A model generated the notes under the pieces. It was not told the origin of the DNA and did not search any database. It saw only the letters and a list, made by a program, of their open reading frames with translations. The position numbers and the translations under genes were made by a program. Source: GCA-2746235 sp049609225 (GTDB lineage Bacteria > Planctomycetota > UBA1135). Taken from it: 64,000 nucleotides of DNA. Within the stretch, counting starts at the first letter, position 1, and each line of letters starts with the position of its first letter. Below, in pieces: positions 40,833-49,720 of this stretch. The stretch covers positions 62,001 through 126,000 of the forward strand of contig JBMYYH010000001.1 in the NCBI GenBank assembly GCA_049609225.1, written 5' to 3'.

Positions 40833-41732
40833 ATGAGCCTCGATCGCCGGACCTTCCTGCAACGTTCCACTACCGCGCTTGCCGCAAGTGCCTTGGGTAC
40901 TTCCGGAGTGGCGCATGCTGCCAGCGTAAGCCAAGAGCTACAGGATCCCGCGCCGCGCAAGCTCAAGACCGACCTCGCGCTGAACCTGGAAATGTGGCTC
41001 GGCGACCTGCCCTTCCATGAGCGCATCCACAAGGCGTCGGAGTTGGGATTCCGGCACTTCGAGTTTTGGCCGTGGCGCAACAAGGATTTGGATGCGATCG
41101 AAAAGGCGATGGCAGCCACCGGCATGCAGGCTACGCAGTTCACGGCTTGGGGATTCGTTCCGGGCATGAACGATCCGGCCAATCATGAGAAGGTGGTCGC
41201 GGAGATCGAGGCTTCTTGCCTCACGGCCAAGCGTCTCAACATCCCGATGATGACGGTCGTCGGCGGCAATGATCAACCCGGCATGAGCCAGGCGGAAATG
41301 CATGCCAACATCATCGCCGCGTTGAAGTTGGCCGCTCCGATCGCGGAGAAACACGAAGTCATGTTGATCCTCGAACCGATGAACATCCGGCGCGACCACA
41401 AGGGGCACTGCCTTTATGGATCTCCGGATGCGGTGCGGATTTGCCGCGAGGTGGATAGCCCCTTCGTCAAGATCAACTGGGACCTCTACCACATGCAGAT
41501 TTCCGAAGGCGACCTCTGCGGACGCCTACGCGAAGGCTTCGATCAAGTCGGCTATCTGCAGCTCGCCGATCATCCCGGACGTCGGGAGCCTGGCACGGGA
41601 GAGATCGCGTATTGGCGCGTCTTGAAGGAAGCCTGGGATCTGGGTTACCGCAAGCCGGTGGGCGTCGAGTGTTATCCCTCGGAAAGTGCGGACATCAGCG
41701 CCAAGCGAATGCGCGAGAGCTGCGTCTGGTAG
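40833..41732 (+). CDS. Tat-exported TIM-barrel protein (hydroxypyruvate isomerase-like)
   Basis: A 299-residue protein with a twin-arginine signal (DRRTFLQRSTTALAASALG) and a xylose-isomerase-like TIM barrel (about 50-299) of the sugar phosphate isomerase/epimerase family. Metal-site residues are suggested by LILEPMN (Glu), VKINWDLYHMQ (Asp and His), LQLADHPGR (His) and VGVECYPS (Glu). It resembles hydroxypyruvate isomerases, but Tat export points to a periplasmic sugar derivative. It is followed by a double DUF1080 lipoprotein, a pairing common in planctomycetes. Confidence 0.9.
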   Translation: MSLDRRTFLQRSTTALAASALGTSGVAHAASVSQELQDPAPRKLKTDLALNLEMWLGDLPFHERIHKASELGFRHFEFWPWRNKDLDAIEKAMAATGMQATQFTAWGFVPGMNDPANHEKVVAEIEASCLTAKRLNIPMMTVVGGNDQPGMSQAEMHANIIAALKLAAPIAEKHEVMLILEPMNIRRDHKGHCLYGSPDAVRICREVDSPFVKINWDLYHMQISEGDLCGRLREGFDQVGYLQLADHPGRREPGTGEIAYWRVLKEAWDLGYRKPVGVECYPSESADISAKRMRESCVW

Positions 41733-41765
41733 CGAGAGATCGGTAGGTGCTAGGCTTTGCCTGCG

Positions 41766-43082
41766 ATGAAGACCCTGCCGCGCCTCATTCTTGCCCTGCC
41801 CCTCACCATCGGAGCCTGCAGCCTTCCCGGCGCCGGCCAAGGAGATGCTGTTTCCGTGGACCTGTTCAATGGCACGGACCTGAGCGGCTGGGTCAACATC
41901 AATGGTTCGGAAGACACCTGGACCGTGCGTGACGGCATGATCATCTGCAGCGGCAAGCCGATTGCGGTGATGCGGTCGGAGCGGATGTACCGTAACTTCA
42001 TCGCCGAGTTCGAGTACCGGCATATGGAGACCGGCGGTAATGCTGGGTTCTTTGTTTGGTCGGATCCCTTGCCGGCCAAAGGTGTCCCCTTCACGCGCTC
42101 GATCGAGGTCCAAGTCATCGATGGCTGGGAAACCGAGAACTACACCAGCCATGGAGATGTCTTCGCGATCCATGGCGCCAGCATGACGCCGGATCGCCCC
42201 CACCCCGCCGGGTGGATGCGTTGCCTGCCGAGCGAGCGTCGCGCAAATGGAACTGGAGAGTGGAATCATTTCCGCATTACCGCCATCGATGGCCGCATCA
42301 AGCTCGCCGTCAACGGTAAGGAAGTCTCGGGCGGTTACGACATCCGCCCGCGCATGGGTTATCTATGCCTGGAATCCGAAGGCACCGAAGTCCACTTCAA
42401 GAACCTGAAGATTCAAGAACTGCCGGCAGAGATGCGCCTTGAGGAGGAACTCATCGCACCGGAAGCGCGTGGTTTCACTTCGCTCTACAACGGCCGTGAT
42501 TTCCAAGGCTGGGATTTCAATGCCGAGCATGAGGGCCATTGGGTCGCCAATGATTGGCGCCTGTCCTACGACGGCAAGGCCACCGACCTCTGGAGCACCG
42601 AGGAATACGGTGACTTCGAGATGATGGTCGATTGGCGTTGGACCGGCGAGGCTGTGCCGACGGAACGACCCGTCATCCAGCTGGATGGCAACATCGCCAA
42701 GAACGCCGATGGAAGTGACCGCATGATCACGGTACAGGATGCCGGCGACAGTGGCATCTATCTTCGCGGCAGTTCCAAGAGCCAAGTCAACATCTGGTGT
42801 TGGCCGATCGGTTCCGGCGAAGTCTATGGTTATCGCACCGATGGTTCGATGTCTGCCGAGGTGCGCGCTGGCGTGACGCCGCGTGAAGTGGCCGATGCGC
42901 CTCTAGGCGAATGGAACCGCTTCCACATCACCATGATCGGCGATCGTTTGACCGTGGTCCTGAACGGCAAGACGGTCCTTCAGGGGGCACAGCTCCCTGG
43001 TGTGGCGGCACGCGGCAAGATTGCGCTGCAGCACCACGGCAATCCCCTAGAGTTCGCGAACCTGTTCATCCGCGAACTCTAG
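41766..43082 (+). CDS. Lipoprotein with two DUF1080 domains
   Basis: A 438-residue lipoprotein (lipobox TIGAC, cysteine 18) with two DUF1080 (3-keto-disaccharide hydrolase) jelly-roll domains. The first spans about 30-225 (DLFNGTDLSGWVNING, GNAGFFVWSD, EWNHFRITAIDGRIKLAVNG) and the second about 235-438 (SLYNGRDFQGWDFN, DSGIYLRGSS, EWNRFHITMIGDRLTVVLNG). The family acts on carbohydrates, some members hydrolysing 3-keto-glycosides. It probably works with the upstream TIM-barrel protein in periplasmic sugar breakdown. Confidence 0.92.
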   Translation: MKTLPRLILALPLTIGACSLPGAGQGDAVSVDLFNGTDLSGWVNINGSEDTWTVRDGMIICSGKPIAVMRSERMYRNFIAEFEYRHMETGGNAGFFVWSDPLPAKGVPFTRSIEVQVIDGWETENYTSHGDVFAIHGASMTPDRPHPAGWMRCLPSERRANGTGEWNHFRITAIDGRIKLAVNGKEVSGGYDIRPRMGYLCLESEGTEVHFKNLKIQELPAEMRLEEELIAPEARGFTSLYNGRDFQGWDFNAEHEGHWVANDWRLSYDGKATDLWSTEEYGDFEMMVDWRWTGEAVPTERPVIQLDGNIAKNADGSDRMITVQDAGDSGIYLRGSSKSQVNIWCWPIGSGEVYGYRTDGSMSAEVRAGVTPREVADAPLGEWNRFHITMIGDRLTVVLNGKTVLQGAQLPGVAARGKIALQHHGNPLEFANLFIREL

Positions 43083-43094
43083 AGAGTTGATGGC

Positions 43095-44018
43095 CTAGTC
43101 GAGGCCGAGGCGCTCGCGCAGTTCCGCGTTCTCGGGGAAACGCTCGACGCCCGCCTGCCATGCGGCATTGGCCTTTTCGGTATCGCCAGCCTGCATGTAC
43201 ATGTTGCCGAGCATCAGGTGGGTCTGCTCGAAACCATCCTGCGGCGCTTGATTGGCTTGTTGCCCAACCAGGACCTCGAAATGATGGATGGCTTCCGGAC
43301 CCTTACCCATGATGGGCGGGTAGAAGCTGTAGGAGATGGCCTTACTGAAACGAGCTTCCCAGTTGTGGTCATCGGATTCCAGGATCTGATCCCAAACACC
43401 ATCGGCCTTCATCGACCAACGGCCGGCTTCCATGCTGCTGGCACCACCGCGAATGATGGGCTGCAGATAGGCGTAGGCGAGTTGGTTCATGAGATCGTTG
43501 TTGCCGGGATCGCCTTCGACCTCCGCTTCGAGTTGCGCGATGGCTTCCTCGATGAGACCGAGCTCGTTGAGTTCATCCCATAGGGCTTCGCGATCCTCAT
43601 CGCTGAGGGAAGGATCCAGGAGGCGCCCGATGCTGCGGTCCAAGGTCTGCGCCTTGGACGTTTCGGCATCGACGACAGCTTCAAGATCTCCATCGGGGCT
43701 GTTGACGGCTGCAACCAACTTTGAGGTTTCGCGGGCAATGGCTTCGGCGACCAGGCGATCGATCTCGGAGGAATCGATGCCGCGCGAAACGGCATTGGCC
43801 GGACCAGGTGCTGGCATCGTGTCGAAACGCTCTTCCATCGACTCCATCTGACGCCCAAGGCGCTCGAGGGATTCCGACATGGTGGCGACTTGGGTGGCGA
43901 GCTCGGCTTGGCCTTGCGCACCTTCCTGGCTGTCGGACATGGTCTGCATCAGCACGAAACCGAGGAGACCGCCACAGAGCAGCACAGCGCCCAGGAGTAG
44001 GGTGGGGTTGTTATTCAT
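43095..44018 (-). CDS. Membrane-anchored coiled-coil TPR protein
   Basis: A 307-residue protein with an N-terminal TM (about 6-25) that lacks a cleavage motif, then a coiled coil (about 35-75: ESLERLGRQMESMEERF), an acidic helical section and C-terminal TPR-like repeats (about 165-300: NDLMNQLAYAYLQPII, HLMLGNMYMQAGDTEKANAAWQAGVERFPENAELRERLGL). It is likely a periplasm-facing scaffold. No enzymatic motif is seen. It follows recQ on the same strand, about 50 bases apart. Confidence 0.8.
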   Translation of the reverse strand: MNNNPTLLLGAVLLCGGLLGFVLMQTMSDSQEGAQGQAELATQVATMSESLERLGRQMESMEERFDTMPAPGPANAVSRGIDSSEIDRLVAEAIARETSKLVAAVNSPDGDLEAVVDAETSKAQTLDRSIGRLLDPSLSDEDREALWDELNELGLIEEAIAQLEAEVEGDPGNNDLMNQLAYAYLQPIIRGGASSMEAGRWSMKADGVWDQILESDDHNWEARFSKAISYSFYPPIMGKGPEAIHHFEVLVGQQANQAPQDGFEQTHLMLGNMYMQAGDTEKANAAWQAGVERFPENAELRERLGLD

Positions 44019-44068
44019 GGGATCAAGCCGGAGAGGCTAGAGGGTATTGTAAGGGACGACGCGTACCC

Positions 44069-45928
44069 TTATTCCGACCCAACCATCGCGAGCAATTCGG
44101 CACCGAATTCCTCGTGTTTGCTGGGCCCTATCCCATGTACGGACAGGAGTTCCCCTTCGTTGGCAGGACGTACACGCGCGACCCCTTCCAGCGACTTGTT
44201 CGACAGGATGCAGTAGGCCGGAACCCCCTTCTCCGAGGCCCTGCGTTGCCTCCAGGCCTTCAAGGCCTCGAGTAGTTCCAACGCCTCTGGCTCCAGGTTC
44301 AGCTCCTCCTCCGACGCCGCTTTACTCCGCGCCTTGCTCCTCTTCGGCGCCGGCAGATCCGACCCCAGGGCCAGCTCCAGATCGAACTCTTCATCCAGGA
44401 CCTGACGCGCTTTCGGCCCCAAACCCAGCATGGGGTATTCGCTACCCACTGTGCTCAAGTACCCCCCATCCAGCATCGCCTGCACCATCGCTTCGAGCGA
44501 CGCCATCGGTACCGGCCCCAACATGCCATAAGCCGCCGGCCAAGTGGGAATGCCCTTGGCTCCACTGCCCTTCAGGATCTTCAGCATCTTGGTGCGGCCA
44601 TAGCGCCCATCCAATTGGCGCACACATCCCAGCACCGCCAATCCGACATCACGCTCATCCCCTTCCAAGACCCGCATGACCTGGCCACCGCCGGCGCAAC
44701 GCTCGCAGGCGCCACAATCTTCCGCCAAGGCCGCGACCTCTGGATCACCGAAGTACTCCAGGATCTGCACCCACAGGCATCGACCCCCGCGCAAACAATC
44801 GTAAAGCCGGTTCAAGCGACGCTTGGCTGCTTCGCGATAGCCCTGATCCGGTTGCTGCTCGATGAGGAAATCCTGGGTGCGGTAATCCTTACCGCGCCAC
44901 AACACGCAAGCTTCGGAAGGCAAGCCATCGCGCCCGGCACGCCCGACCTCTTGGTAATAATCCTCAAAGGAGCGCGGCAAACTCAAGTGCACCAGCAATC
45001 TGATATCCGGCTTATCGATCCCCATGCCGAATGCATTGGTGGCGACTAAGCAATCGAGCTCATCGGCCAAGAATGCATCTTGCACCTGACTGCGATGCTC
45101 GGGCTCGCATCCCCCGTGATAGAAGGCCGCGCGCAGGCCAGCGTGCCGCAGCACATCGACCGCATCTTCGGTGGCTTGGCGCGTTGCCGCATAAGCCAAG
45201 GCCGGCGCTTTGCCTTCCCGCTCCCGCACCGCTTCCATCAACTTCGCCAGACGATCCGATTCGGACACGGCCTTCTCCGCTGACAAGTTGAGGTTCTGGC
45301 GGAAGAATCCTCGGACGTAGATGTTGGGATCCTCCAGGCCAAGGGCTTCTGCCAGCTCCGTACGCAATTGCGGGGTAGCGGTGGCCGTGAAGCCCCCCAC
45401 TCGTGCCGGTTGGAGCTCCTCCAGAAAACCTTTGATGCCGAGGTAAGCCTCGCGGAACTCGTGGCCCCAACGCAACACACAATGCGCTTCATCCACCGCC
45501 ACAAAAGGCACTTCCACCTGCTGCAGCAACTCCAAAAAGCGCGGCGAGGCCAAACGCTCCGGCGAAACATACAGCAGTTTCAAACGACCCTCCGCGAAGT
45601 CTTGCTCCACTTGCTGCCGCTCCCAAGAATCCTGGTTGCTATCGAGGCTGGCGGCCGGAATCCCCTTTTGGCGCAAGGCCATGACCTGATCGCGCATCAA
45701 CGCGATCAGCGGCGAGATCACCAGGCTGGTTCCCGGCAGCAACAAGGCCGGCAACTGGTAGCAGAGTGATTTACCGCCGCCCGTGGGCAGGACCGCCACC
45801 GTTTCTTCTTCGCCCAACAACGACCGGATCACATCCGCCTGCCCGGGACGAAACTCTTCATGCCCGAAGTACTTCTCCAGGTAACCATAGACCACACGCC
45901 GGCTGAAATTAGGCGGCGGTTCAGGCAT
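44069..45928 (-). CDS. recQ: RecQ-type DNA helicase
   Basis: About 619 residues in RecQ layout. A helicase core carries FRPGQADVI, Walker A LPTGGGKSLCYQLPALL, VDEAHCVLRWGHEFR (motif II and aromatic-rich loop), FTATATPQ, and VGRAGRDG (motif VI). The zinc/RQC region has four cysteines (GGRCLW, DCGACERCAGG), followed by a winged-helix segment and a C-terminal HRDC domain (LLEALKAWRQRRASEKGVPAYCILSNKSL). It unwinds recombination intermediates 3'-5'. ATG 45928 is taken; two upstream in-frame ATGs are possible. Confidence 0.93.
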   Translation of the reverse strand: MPEPPPNFSRRVVYGYLEKYFGHEEFRPGQADVIRSLLGEEETVAVLPTGGGKSLCYQLPALLLPGTSLVISPLIALMRDQVMALRQKGIPAASLDSNQDSWERQQVEQDFAEGRLKLLYVSPERLASPRFLELLQQVEVPFVAVDEAHCVLRWGHEFREAYLGIKGFLEELQPARVGGFTATATPQLRTELAEALGLEDPNIYVRGFFRQNLNLSAEKAVSESDRLAKLMEAVREREGKAPALAYAATRQATEDAVDVLRHAGLRAAFYHGGCEPEHRSQVQDAFLADELDCLVATNAFGMGIDKPDIRLLVHLSLPRSFEDYYQEVGRAGRDGLPSEACVLWRGKDYRTQDFLIEQQPDQGYREAAKRRLNRLYDCLRGGRCLWVQILEYFGDPEVAALAEDCGACERCAGGGQVMRVLEGDERDVGLAVLGCVRQLDGRYGRTKMLKILKGSGAKGIPTWPAAYGMLGPVPMASLEAMVQAMLDGGYLSTVGSEYPMLGLGPKARQVLDEEFDLELALGSDLPAPKRSKARSKAASEEELNLEPEALELLEALKAWRQRRASEKGVPAYCILSNKSLEGVARVRPANEGELLSVHGIGPSKHEEFGAELLAMVGSE

Positions 45929-46025
45929 GGCGAGAGCAGGAAACATGGTGCATGGACGGCAGGATACCAATCCGTAAAGGACGACGCGCGGGGGTGGCCA
46001 TCGACACGTGATAAACTCGCGTCAA

Positions 46026-46718
46026 ATGGAACGAGTACTTGTCATTGGAGGCAGCCGCGGACTTGGACTCGGCTTCGTGCAGTCCCTGCTCGACCGCGAG
46101 GTCTACGAGGTGCATCTCACCGCCCGCGACCTCCAGCACAACGACGATCTCGCCGCCCTCGCCGACCACCCCCGGCTGCACCAGCACACTCTGGATGTCG
46201 CATGCGCGGATTCTCGCGCGGCCCTGATCGAGGAGTTGGATGGACTGCCCTTCGATCTCGTCATCCATAACGCGGGGATCTATGGGCCGCACGGCTTGCA
46301 GATGGGTGAGCTCCCGGAGCAGGAATGGCAGAAGGTACTGAATGTCGACACCGTCGCCCCTTTGATGATGGCGCAGGCCTTGCACAAGAATCTGAAGCGG
46401 GGCACCAACCCGCGCATAGCCTTCCTCACCAGTCGGATGGGCAGCATTGCCGACAATGGCTCCGGCGGCAGTTACCTCTATCGCTCGGCCAAAGCGGGGC
46501 TCAACGCGGCCGTCCGCAGCCTGGCCTTGGATTGGCAGGCCGACGGCATCGCCACCGTACTCCTCCATCCCGGCTGGGTGCGCACGCGGATGGGTGGCAG
46601 CACCGCACCGTTGGAGGTGGAGGAATCCGTCCGCGGCATGCTCGAACGGATTCGTGAGACCAACCTCTCCAACAGTGGGCGTTTCGTCGATTGGAGTGGA
46701 GAAGCGATTCCCTGGTAG
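46026..46718 (+). CDS. Short-chain dehydrogenase/reductase
   Basis: A 230-residue classical SDR: NAD(P) loop GGSRGLGLGF (about 8-17), IHNAG (about 81-85), active-site Ser in LTSRMGSI and YRSAK (Tyr and Lys). Similar C-factor-like SDRs are common in bacteria. The substrate is unknown. ATG 46026 gives the expected strand-loop start. It is divergent from recQ and convergent with the M16 peptidase gene. Confidence 0.93.
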   Translation: MERVLVIGGSRGLGLGFVQSLLDREVYEVHLTARDLQHNDDLAALADHPRLHQHTLDVACADSRAALIEELDGLPFDLVIHNAGIYGPHGLQMGELPEQEWQKVLNVDTVAPLMMAQALHKNLKRGTNPRIAFLTSRMGSIADNGSGGSYLYRSAKAGLNAAVRSLALDWQADGIATVLLHPGWVRTRMGGSTAPLEVEESVRGMLERIRETNLSNSGRFVDWSGEAIPW

Positions 46719-46745
46719 AGGGAACCGCGAAAGCTTCTCGCCGGA

Positions 46746-48386
46746 TTACTCGTCGCCGAAGTCGCCGCGCATGGCCCGTGCCTTCCGTGCATGGGCTTCT
46801 TCGAGGATCTCGCGGACGGCCGGATAATCGACCACCTTCAACGCAGCTTCGAAGTCGGCGATCGCATCGTCGAAGTTCTTCTGCTCGAGCAGCAAGGCGC
46901 CGCGTTCGTAGTAGAAGATCACCGTGTTCATGCGGTTCGGGCCCATCTCCAACAACTTGCCGTAAGCCGCGATGGCGCGATCGAAGTTGCCGGTTTCCGC
47001 AGCTTGCATCGCCGCTTCCTGCAGGCCTTCGACATCCTCAGGAAGAGGCGCTTCTTCGACGCCGGTGCCGAGGAAGACCACCGTGGTGCAGGTCTCTGGA
47101 TCCATCCATTGACGCGCTGCCGCGACCAGGTCGTGGGCGCTCAGGTCTTGAAGATCCCGTCCGTAGGTGGCGTAGGCTTCGGCGAAACCGAGAGACTCAA
47201 AGGCCGCGAAGGTGGCTGCCTTGGCGAAGTAAGGGCGCGCGCGCAGAGGCTGCTCGGCATGGGCGTCGGCCAGGAGGCCCTGGATTTCTTCGAGGGCTTC
47301 CACATGGGCTTCGTCGTCGAAGTAACTGCCATCACGCAGACTGGCGAGCAGAACATCCACTTCGGCTTCGACTTCTGGACCGCCGGACCAGCCGACTTGG
47401 AGAAGATCGCGGTCGATGCGCCCGCCGATTGAAATAGTCAGGGGTGTGCCGGAAGGCAACTCAGCGCGCGACAGCAGGGATGCGACCAGGTCGAGTTCGG
47501 CGCGCGGTGCTTGGCCATATGCGGGCGTCAGCCAAACGCGCACATGACGGTCGGTGGAAAGGCCGGAGCGCAGGCTGACCGTGCGTGGATGAGTCGGCAC
47601 TGGTTCCATCGAGATGATGGGCGCGGCCGGTCCGGTCGGTAGCAGGCGGAAGGCCTCCTCCACCGCATCCAAAGCGACTTGCGGATCCACCGGGCCGACG
47701 ACCACGATGGCTACGCGGTTCGGATGGTAATGGCGGTCGTAGAACTCCCGCACTTGGTCCACGCTGAGGCCTGGTCCGCGCGTATGCCCAGCTTCGGTGC
47801 GCAAGCCATAACGGTAAGGGTGCAATCCATAGACCGCAGCCTCCAGTTGTTCGGCGCGCCCTTCGGAAGTGCGGTAACTATGCGCCTCTTCCAACTCCAG
47901 GCGATGACGCTCATGCAACACCGGCGCCGACTTCATGTGCAGGTTGCGCAGCCGATCCGCTTCCATCGCCAGCACCGTTTCCAACTCGGAAGGTGGGAAG
48001 GAGTGGTCGTAATACATGGTGTAGTCGTCGCGGGTATATGCATTCGACTCTCCACCCCAAGCGACCACCGTCTTCTCATGCATGTCGGTATCGGTGTGAT
48101 CGGTACCGGCGAACATGGCGTGTTCGGTGAGGTGCGCAAGACCCGTGGTGGTGGCGGTCTCGTTGCGGTTCCCTGCAGCGACCGACAAGAACACCGTCAT
48201 GCTCTCGCCTGCATCCTGGATTGCAGCCACCCGCAAACCGTTCTCGAGCTGACGTCGCTCGAAAGTGTGCTCTCCAATCGTGAGCGGGGCGAGGGCGCGG
48301 GATTCCTTGGTGGAATCGACCGACACAGGACCAGGGCTCGTGCAGCCGATCAGGCCGACGAGCATTAATGGGGCGATACGCTGCAT
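46746..48386 (-). CDS. M16 peptidase lipoprotein with C-terminal TPR
   Basis: A 546-residue lipoprotein (lipobox LIGC, cysteine 15). The peptidase domain has the inverted zinc motif HLTEH at 85-89 and a downstream Glu in HERHRLELEEAHSY, as in insulinase/PqqL/processing-peptidase proteins. The middle half-barrel (about 200-400) completes one M16 pair. The last 110 residues are TPR-like (AAMQAAETGNFDRAIAAYGKLLEMGPN, YYERGALLLEQKNFDDAIADFEAAL), an unusual addition. Its ATG abuts the stop of the Wzz-like gene (one-base overlap), so it belongs to the surface-polysaccharide transcript. Confidence 0.87.
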   Translation of the reverse strand: MQRIAPLMLVGLIGCTSPGPVSVDSTKESRALAPLTIGEHTFERRQLENGLRVAAIQDAGESMTVFLSVAAGNRNETATTTGLAHLTEHAMFAGTDHTDTDMHEKTVVAWGGESNAYTRDDYTMYYDHSFPPSELETVLAMEADRLRNLHMKSAPVLHERHRLELEEAHSYRTSEGRAEQLEAAVYGLHPYRYGLRTEAGHTRGPGLSVDQVREFYDRHYHPNRVAIVVVGPVDPQVALDAVEEAFRLLPTGPAAPIISMEPVPTHPRTVSLRSGLSTDRHVRVWLTPAYGQAPRAELDLVASLLSRAELPSGTPLTISIGGRIDRDLLQVGWSGGPEVEAEVDVLLASLRDGSYFDDEAHVEALEEIQGLLADAHAEQPLRARPYFAKAATFAAFESLGFAEAYATYGRDLQDLSAHDLVAAARQWMDPETCTTVVFLGTGVEEAPLPEDVEGLQEAAMQAAETGNFDRAIAAYGKLLEMGPNRMNTVIFYYERGALLLEQKNFDDAIADFEAALKVVDYPAVREILEEAHARKARAMRGDFGDE

Positions 48387-49720
48387 TAGTAAGGTCGAGT
48401 CGCGCGCATGCGGCCGAAGGTGGCCGTCAGCAGTGCGACGAAAATGCCCAGCAGCAATCCGGAGAAGCTGGTGAACATCAGGATGCCCGTTTGGGTAGGC
48501 ACCTGTTTGGCGCGATCGACATGGGCCGCCGCATATTCATCGATAACCGAGAATTTCAGACCATGCGCGAGGTGAAACTCGAGTTCTTCACGACGCGAGG
48601 TGATGCGATCCGCCATGCTGCGTGCCTGATTGAAATCGGCCTGCAGACGCCCCAACTCTTGGCGATATCCAGGAACACCTTCCAACAAGCCATCCAGCTC
48701 GGTGCGACGGTTCTCGTAGATGTCTTTCTGCGCGGTGTAGCCCGCATCGAAGATATCGATGTCGACCAGCTTCTCGGCGAGCGCAGCGACCTGACGATCT
48801 TGGCTCATGGTCGATGCCGAAAGCACCAGATCCGCATTGCCGGTGGCTTGGGTACGCGCCATATCCAGCTCGGTCTGCAGACGCACGATCTCAGGGTGCG
48901 CATCGCGGTACTGCAAACGCGCCACCGCCAATTGCGACGACAGGTTCGAGATCCGCTCCAAGGAACTGCTGTAACTTCCTGGAAGCTGCAACTCCTGACG
49001 GGTGAGCACGAACTCTGGGCGCTCGGCCAAGGTGCTCTCGATGATCGGACGCTGCGCTTCGTACTGCAGCTTCTGCCCTTCGAGATCGAACAGGTTACGC
49101 TCCAGGCTGTTGCGCTCCTCCAACCAGCGATCGATGTCGGCGCTGAGATCAGGAGTCTGTAGCGAAACCAGATACGCCGTGATGGCATCCGATGCAGCGA
49201 CGACCTTCTCGCGAGCCCCCTCTTCATTGTCCTTGAAGGTCTTGAGGTTCGCCTCCATGCCGGTCATCGACATCTTTTCGAGCACTTCCGAGAAAGCCAA
49301 GACCGCAGCATTCGCGACGGCTACCGACTCCTCTGCAGTGCGCCCATAACCGGTGTACTCGACCACACCATCCTTCGAGACATCGCCACGTACATTCGAC
49401 TTGAGTCGTTGCGGATCGGTGTCGGGCAACAACTCCGACACGCGGTAGACCACGGCACGGCTGCGCAACAAGGAAGTCACGCCGATCAAGCGGCCCTCAT
49501 CCTGCAGTGGCAGCAAAGGAGATTCAGGAACGTTGCCGCCTTCGGTGCTGATCGACAGCCCCAAAGCATGCTCCGGAATCATGATCTCGGCCGTCGCCAT
49601 GAAGTCTGGCGGCTGGGTGGCGTTGAGATACAGGCCAACACCGATACTTCCACCCATCACGAGGAGGACGATGTGCGTGCGGCGGTAAATGGCGCCGAGG
49701 ATGGAGGAGGCCTGGTTCAT
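48386..49720 (-). CDS. Wzz-like polysaccharide chain-length/co-polymerase protein
   Basis: A 444-residue inner-membrane protein with an N-terminal TM (about 16-33), a long periplasmic coiled-coil section (about 130-390) and a C-terminal TM (about 410-432). This is the topology of Wzz/GumC polysaccharide co-polymerases. The N-terminal periplasmic domain contains EGGNVPESPLLP, which also occurs, slightly changed, in the paralogue at 55827. There is no fused tyrosine kinase. It overlaps the O-antigen ligase gene by four bases and likely controls polymer length with it. Confidence 0.85.
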   Translation of the reverse strand: MNQASSILGAIYRRTHIVLLVMGGSIGVGLYLNATQPPDFMATAEIMIPEHALGLSISTEGGNVPESPLLPLQDEGRLIGVTSLLRSRAVVYRVSELLPDTDPQRLKSNVRGDVSKDGVVEYTGYGRTAEESVAVANAAVLAFSEVLEKMSMTGMEANLKTFKDNEEGAREKVVAASDAITAYLVSLQTPDLSADIDRWLEERNSLERNLFDLEGQKLQYEAQRPIIESTLAERPEFVLTRQELQLPGSYSSSLERISNLSSQLAVARLQYRDAHPEIVRLQTELDMARTQATGNADLVLSASTMSQDRQVAALAEKLVDIDIFDAGYTAQKDIYENRRTELDGLLEGVPGYRQELGRLQADFNQARSMADRITSRREELEFHLAHGLKFSVIDEYAAAHVDRAKQVPTQTGILMFTSFSGLLLGIFVALLTATFGRMRATRPY

